Shown: positions 59,451 to 64,000 of the stretch, piece after piece
Numbering within the stretch: the first letter of the stretch is position 1
How the letters are laid out: every line of letters begins with the position of its first letter
The notes under the pieces: model-generated
Database searches by the model: none
What the model was told of the DNA's origin: nothing
Seen by the model: the letters and a program-made list of their open reading frames with translations, nothing else
From: Pisaster brevispinus
Taxonomy: Eukaryota; Echinodermata; Asteroidea; Forcipulatida; Asteriidae
Assembly (NCBI GenBank): GCA_023634235.1
Contig: JAMKCF010000007.1
Location: 6,891,630 to 6,955,629, forward strand
DNA: 64,000 nucleotides
Direction of reading: 5' to 3'
Position numbers and translations under genes: made by a program

Positions 59451-60181
59451 TTAAAGGCAGGGTGTACTTTTGGTAATTACTCCACAGGTTCATGACCATA
59501 AACAGGCCTCGAAATAACCCACGGCACCCACAGCAATTGCTTTTGCTGTGGTGCCCTTTGCAAAGTTCGAATACAAATTTACATTTTCCTCATAGAGTGC
59601 CCCTTACCAGAGGAAAATTGCCGTGCCCCGTCAATAGCGAAGTTCAAGGCCTGCATATAAACTTACTTATAAGAGCACTGGAGAGCTGTTTATATTAAAA
59701 AAACATTGCTAAAAACAGCCCTGTTTGAAGTAATGTAGTTTAAGAGAAAGAAATTTTTCACCCCCAAAAAGGCTTCAGGCATGAAGCCTTTCTCAGGCAT
59801 CTTACCACGCAACAACGGTGTCTTTTCTTTCCTTATGTTCTTGCAACTTTGATGACCAATTGAGCCCAAATTTTCACAGGTTTGTTATTTTATGCATATG
59901 TTGGAATACACCAAGTGAGGATAGTGGTCCATCACAAATGACCAAAAGAATACACCCGCCTGTAAGAAGAAATGCTAAGTCCTCAAGAAAAACTCACTAT
60001 TTTTTAAAGACTTTCTGATGTCGTAGGAAACCCATATGTTGGAATACACCAAGTGAGAATAGTGGTCTTTGACAAAGGACCAAAAGTACAAAGGACCAAA
60101 AGTATATCATGCCTGTAAGAAGAAATACTGCTCAAGAAAAACTCACTGTTTTTAAAGACCTTCTGACGCCGTAGGAAACCC
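59451..60181 (+). mobile_element. MITE C-related divergent copy with a tandem duplication
   Basis: It starts TTAAAGGCAGGGTGTACTTTTGG and continues after the nested element D with 'gcactggagagctgttta' and 'ttgatgaccaattgagccc'. The end part is duplicated in tandem: units 59895-60032 and 60033-60181 share 'catatgttggaatacacca' and 'cgtaggaaaccc'. Confidence 0.7.
59504..59656 (+). mobile_element. TIR element family D, copy 2, nested in MITE C
   Basis: The 153-bp element starts AGGCCTCGAA and ends TTCAAGGCCTGCAT. It interrupts the MITE C-type sequence 'gaccataaac/acttactta', with ATAAAC on both sides (59498-59503 and 59657-59662), which looks like a 6-bp target duplication. Confidence 0.72.
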
Positions 60182-60687
60182 AGTCTTATAAATCCTATCA
60201 TCACTCTCCTCCAGGGAGAGACAGCTCTTTCCACCTCTGACGACAAACAAGCCCGCTAAAACTGTGCCAATCCACCGACTAAACCTTTACTATACACACA
60301 TATAAGCAATCACATGCTGCTCCGCGTGATGTCTCGTCTAATAAAAGATTAGTGTTTTACCTGCCTAATCCATCCTTTCAGAGTCCTTTTTTTCCCCCAC
60401 AACGATTCAACAATTCCCAAAATCTCAGCTCCGGAAACAAAAGAATAAATTGGCATCAGAAAAAAAAAAAAAAAAAAAAGACAACCAGATCCACCATCCC
60501 TTGGGACTTTGGATTTGTCTCGTCATAGAGAAAAAAACTATCCTCTATGGTCTCACAATCCACTTATAAAGCTACCTTCGCCAAAATAGAAACGTTAATA
60601 AGATCAAAACAAACTGAAGCCAAAGAAGCAACGACTTAAAGAAAACGGAGGAGGGTTTTACGACCCTTGCTGCAAACACAGACTTAC

Positions 60688-60894
60688 AGAAACGGGCTCC
60701 TTAAATATCTGAACAATCATCCAAGAGCCAACTCTCCTTGGCTTTTCATTTCTAGTAATTGTCAGGTTTCCAGTAGAGCAAAGACAGCGTTGTCTTCTTT
60801 TTTTCTTCTCCAATTTTAAATGCTTCAACGCATCCCCCATTGCTATAAAGGAAGCAGTCAGGGAGGGCGATGCACTGATCTTCGATCCAACCAT
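60688..60894 (-). CDS. RhoGEF exon 1, candidate start exon
   Basis: This open segment of 69 codons runs from ATG at 60894 to a strong donor (CT|GTAAGT, donor at 60682-60687). An in-frame TAA lies upstream, so no longer start is possible in this exon. A second in-frame ATG at codon 19 has the better Kozak context (G at -3, G at +4) and may be the real start. The encoded N-terminus contains a basic run (KLEKKKRRQR, about residues 28-36) and no recognisable domain. The exon ends exactly at a codon boundary, and exon 2 begins at one, so they join in phase as KEPVS|LSGPP. The link to exon 2 rests on strand, order, phase and donor quality only. It could instead be one of several alternative first exons. 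Confidence 0.58.
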
Positions 60895-61449
60895 GAGTGA
60901 AGGTAAACCGACAGTTCTTGGATTGGACACGGTTAATTGATTTTAAAAAGAAGAGAAATTCAACTGCCTCCAAAGACCAATTTCATACTAAGCCGCACAC
61001 ATTTTCAACGAGCAGAAAAAAAACCCCCGGCATACAAGTAGAAAGAAAACAGTGGTTACCACTCAAACTGCCAAGTGATATCAGGGTGTTTGCGACCGGT
61101 TACCAACTCCATGCAAATCTTAGGAGTGGATGCGCAAATAGATCTTATAGTCAAAAAACTTTTGTTCCCATTCATATACTGCACCTTTCTGTTAAAAACA
61201 TCCCCCCAAAACACCTTTAAAAGTTTAGAAACAAATCAGACTTAGCTTCCACTACCTCGATTCTGTATTAAATTTCTATTACGTGCCTAGAATGGGACTG
61301 ACATCTTGCTTGTGCTTCTTATAATGGCGGGTAAGTTAGATAATTGTACTGTGCACAATACATATGGATTTTTTCCTGACATATCATAGAACTTTTGTAT
61401 TGTTAAAATTTCTCTAGAAAAAGCAACAACAACTGAAAACGCATGATTG

Positions 61450-62330
61450 TGTAGATATAGTTCCCATAAGACGCCAAACGCCAAATTGCATTTTGGCTTA
61501 CAGGAGCGTTAAGCGCTCAAATGCAGCCACGCTGTTTACTAAGGCCAAACAAAATAATAGTTGTGTTTCCGGTTACCCGACCGTCCCTAGAAAATCACGC
61601 CGACCCTGTATCTTTTTATTCCAAAAACGATAAAATAAAATCTTATGGTGCCGACCCTAAACCTCATTTTTGTGCAGTATTTTTGTGAAGTAACTTAATT
61701 GCCAAATTAAATTCTTGCCAAAGTATTAATTATTTAACTTAAAATGTAGGTTTTTTAAAAGGAAATCTACCGGTAAATTCAAGATATCCAGCTCGTTTTC
61801 TGTCGATAAAGTCTCTGGTATTTACTAGCCGCAATCGTTAATTTCAGTATACGAACGTTAACACACGCATGCACGTTGTAGTCTGGCTCTCTCCTCGATG
61901 TCCCATACTACAATACGTAGGCGAGAAGGGAAACACACAACTCGATTTTCCAGGGGTTAGAAGACGCGCGGTGGAGTCTAATCACAACCTTTTTCCTGTG
62001 ATATATTATACAAAAACACATCGCTCTCGCCGCACAATTTTCCCCACCGGCAAGGGCAAAAATATTTGTATCATTCATTCTGACCCTAAGTTTTGGAGCA
62101 AAAAAATATTTTAACAAAATAAAATGTGTTTATGTCCCTACCTACCCTAATTTTTTGGCCAGTGTAATAGGAAACACACATATTATTTTGTTTAGCCTAA
62201 CCAATCACGAAATGAGTTTTGTGAAATGTACGCGTGCTGCACGCCATTCTCACGCGAAGCGCACGACTTGTGTTCCAAATTGCCCGTAAAGATGGCCGAT
62301 TTACGTCATATTGCAACCTATCGATTCTAA
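61450..62330. mobile_element. Repeat R, second copy, interrupted
   Basis: Left part 61450-61542 ('tagttcccataagacgcca', 'cattttggcttacagg') and right part 62198-62330 ('ccaatcacgaaatgagtttt', 'gtaaagatggccgattta') match the continuous copy at 44214-44449. Confidence 0.75.
61543..62197. mobile_element. Harbinger/PIF-like non-autonomous element, 655 bp
   Basis: The ends GGCCAAACAAAATAATAG and GGCTAAACAAAATAATAT (inverse of the right end) form a TIR of about 28 bp continuing to 'gtgtttcc'. TAA flanks both sides (61540-61542, 62198-62200). A 3-bp TWA duplication and a GGC start are the habit of PIF/Harbinger elements (family knowledge). The interior includes 'gccgaccct' words at both ends but no transposase frame. 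Confidence 0.74.
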
Positions 62331-62970
62331 AAGAGCATATGACATTGACACAACTTTGTAGGCTCTTTAGATCATTTTATGATTAATTTCAAATTAATTG
62401 TTTGTAGTTAATAGGAGGATTCAAAAAAATGTTTTTTAATGAAACCGCACTGCCAGTTTTCAGAATGGGAAAAATTACTCTTGAGGGCTTTATTGTGATT
62501 AATGTTTTGTTTTTTACATTTTTACATTAATTTTTTTTTTTTTGGGGGGGGTTGCCATTTGCAAAAAAAAAACCCAATTAATGTGTCCATGATCAATTTA
62601 TCACTAAAATAAATAGTGCAAGAAAAGGTTAATAATAAATTGTATATACCAAACTCCATTTAATTATCATTAAATTTTTTATTATTTTTGTACAGCTTAC
62701 TTTTTAGTTGTATTTCTGCTAAATATAGAACTGTTAATAAATATTCGTATGATAGTTGTAAATGATTAATGTTTCAATGTTGAGCTGAATTGAATGAGTA
62801 AGTACTCGGTAAACAAAATATCTCATAAAATGTAGCCGAGTCTGTTTTTAGTTTATCTGTAAATAGTTTAATTCTGTTTTTTCCTGACCTGCGTAGTATT
62901 TTTCTCTGTTTTTGTTGGGCATTTTTTCCCCTAGACTGACTTCTTGTACTTGTATGCTCCCTTCATCCAA

Positions 62971-63375
62971 TCATTTACCGTTTTCCCCCATGATAGTAAC
63001 ACAGCTGTTCTCCGTGCCTGTATAGTCGCCCTCCTGTGATTTTGTTCTCTTTATTGTTGGGCAGTTTTCTTGTGTCTTTTCCCCCGATCGGCTTCTCCTA
63101 CATGCATGCTCCCTCCACACTCTCATTGCTTCCTGCTCATCTAGCTGCTCTCTAGTCATTATCAATTTCCTACTTTGCAATCCTGTATGTATTTTGGGCT
63201 CTAGGCGTACATGTATGTTTCTTGTTTTTATTATTTTCTGTTTCGGTCTTCTAGTTCTTTGATTTGCCTTGTAACCCCCTATCTGTTTTTGTATTTGTAT
63301 TGTTAAGGTATAATTGACAATAATGATTTTTTTCATGAAATGAACTGAATATTTTGTCCGTGATTTCTTAAGCAC
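62971..63375 (-). other. Unassigned open frame of 134 codons
   Basis: This is the longest open frame outside tandem repeats. The predicted peptide is Lys/Arg/Gln-rich with no motif I recognise. The DNA contains a degenerate duplication ('tttttgttgggca...tcttgtacttgtatgctccc' against 'ttattgttgggca...ctacatgcatgctccc', about 165 bp apart), which suggests repeat DNA. I do not call it a gene. Confidence 0.2.
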
Positions 63376-63744
63376 ATTATGTGCTTATTTTGGTTGATAG
63401 AAATAAGCTACATGTATAGTGATTTTATTGCAGGGTCTGCTTTATTAATTCCTCATATCTGACAGTATTTCAGATAGTCCTATTTCTCTGGAGGATAAGA
63501 ATTTGTATAACTCCTTCATCAAGTTTTCTTTTTAATGATCATTTACATTCCTTATCCTAGCAGTCCCTTTTTGTCGTCTCTTTCTTTTTTCAATTTCCAA
63601 ATATTTTCCAAGTAAAAAAACAACAACATTGGATCGACCCCGCCCTCACCATTTTTTGAGGATGCGTCCTTGTTATTTTTTTTATTTATAAAAAAGAAAT
63701 TGTCCACAAAAAGACAAAACAATTTATGTATTTTGGCACCATTC

Positions 63745-63960
63745 TTTTAGCAATTTATCAGGCCCGCGAGAGCACATTTTTTCCAAGGGGTGCTGGATTT
63801 TCCAGAGAATCGGCGAGCGCGGAGTGCGAAGCCATTACGGCGTGGGGTCCGGGGCCCGCTTAAGGGCCCCGGAAGTTTTGGGGTCCTAGATGCTCTGTCG
63901 TGCATTCTGAGCCATTATTTGGCACTTAAATGAACCTTCTGGAGGTGGGATATTATCGGC
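63745..63960 (+). repeat. GC-rich repeat-like segment with 'ggggtccggggcccg'
   Basis: The segment has a hairpin 'ggggcccgcttaagggcccc' and a 'gcgagcgcggagtgcgaagc' run. Such text is common in dispersed repeats of marine invertebrates. No frame is supported. Confidence 0.4.
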
Positions 63961-64000
63961 AATTAAAAAAAATAATAACCCCACAATGCATTTTATTTAA

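Larger units (their letters stand above)
31268..60894 (-). other. Split RhoGEF gene (DH domain), 5' seven exons
   Basis: Gene-level entry. Seven minus-strand exons join in frame into 263 codons. Six introns have GT/AG ends, with donors of the GTAAGT, GTGAGT, GTGCGT, GTATGT type. Residues about 132-263 match the N-terminal two thirds of a Dbl-homology domain. In that family this domain catalyses GDP release from Rho, Rac or Cdc42 GTPases at membranes and cytoskeleton, usually with a following PH domain. Visible landmarks are LNEIVSSERGY (conserved region 1, E142 being the probable switch-contact Glu), HNRIFSNVK, SWNPNTSTIGD and TLESLLLLP, the last just before the expected V-Q-R segment. The 131 residues before the DH hold no domain I recognise; they are basic, with RRAST and KKKRRQR patches. 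Intron lengths are 3.4, 2.2, 1.1, 14.1, 0.7 and 7.4 kb. The DH remainder, PH domain and stop codon were not found. The subfamily is unresolved. Confidence 0.88.

Noticed and set aside
1..64000. CRISPR arrays, operons, bacterial promoters or terminators
   Set aside because: Regular repeats found have no spacer structure, and gene architecture is plainly eukaryotic.

Overview
This is eukaryotic, intron-rich, repeat-dense DNA. No bacterial-style gene packing is present: most open frames are under 100 codons, exons have GT/AG borders with pyrimidine-rich acceptors, and several families of tRNA-derived SINEs, TIR mini-elements (MITEs), fold-backs and an LQRIQNSAAR-type LINE relic recur across the window. 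The repeat vocabulary (dispersed 0.1-0.5 kb TIR elements, tRNA SINEs ending in ATT repeats, a MITE rich in TTAGGACTAGTCC) resembles what I know of marine deuterostomes. My best guess is an echinoderm such as a sea star, but this is inference from repeat style, not a phylogenetic result.

The one gene I can follow is on the minus strand. Seven exons, at 60688-60894, 57134-57320, 54867-54969, 53668-53758, 39478-39523, 38706-38775 and 31268-31352, splice in phase into exactly 263 codons with no stop. Exons 3 to 7 spell the first two thirds of a Dbl-homology (DH) domain, the catalytic domain of Rho-family guanine nucleotide exchange factors. The reading stops at LLLLP, just before the conserved V-Q-R segment. 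I could not find the next exons (rest of DH, then an expected PH domain), so the 3' end is unresolved. The introns include one of 14.1 kb and one of 7.4 kb, both full of repeats.

A second likely coding exon, also minus strand, lies at 13044-13262: an ATG with an upstream in-frame stop, 73 codons of a basic Ser/Arg-rich N-terminus and a consensus donor. Its partner exons would lie further left, mostly outside the window. It is either the start of another gene or an internal promoter of the same locus.

Region by region: 1-13 kb is intergenic or intronic DNA with MITEs and SINE fragments. 13.0-14.0 kb holds the second first exon and its probable promoter. 14-31 kb is non-coding with SINEs, a 531-bp TIR element (16.6-17.1 kb) and a 952-bp TIR element (22.3-23.3 kb). 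31-38.7 kb is the intron between exons 6 and 7, carrying fold-back MITEs and a 354-bp element with 31-bp perfect TIRs and a 42-bp tandem array. 39.5-53.7 kb is the large intron 4, with a GGGAT/ATCCC low-complexity block, 24-bp and 92-bp minisatellites, a LINE relic, an inverted SINE pair and a 656-bp snap-back. 53.7-61 kb holds the 5' exons. 61-64 kb is upstream flank with a Harbinger-like element nested in an older repeat.

The clearest structural stories are nested insertions readable from the sequence itself: a SINE in a MITE with 18-bp duplications, an inverted SINE pair in another SINE with a 13-bp duplication, a 655-bp element with TAA duplications whose empty site is also in the window, and a short TIR element inside a second MITE.
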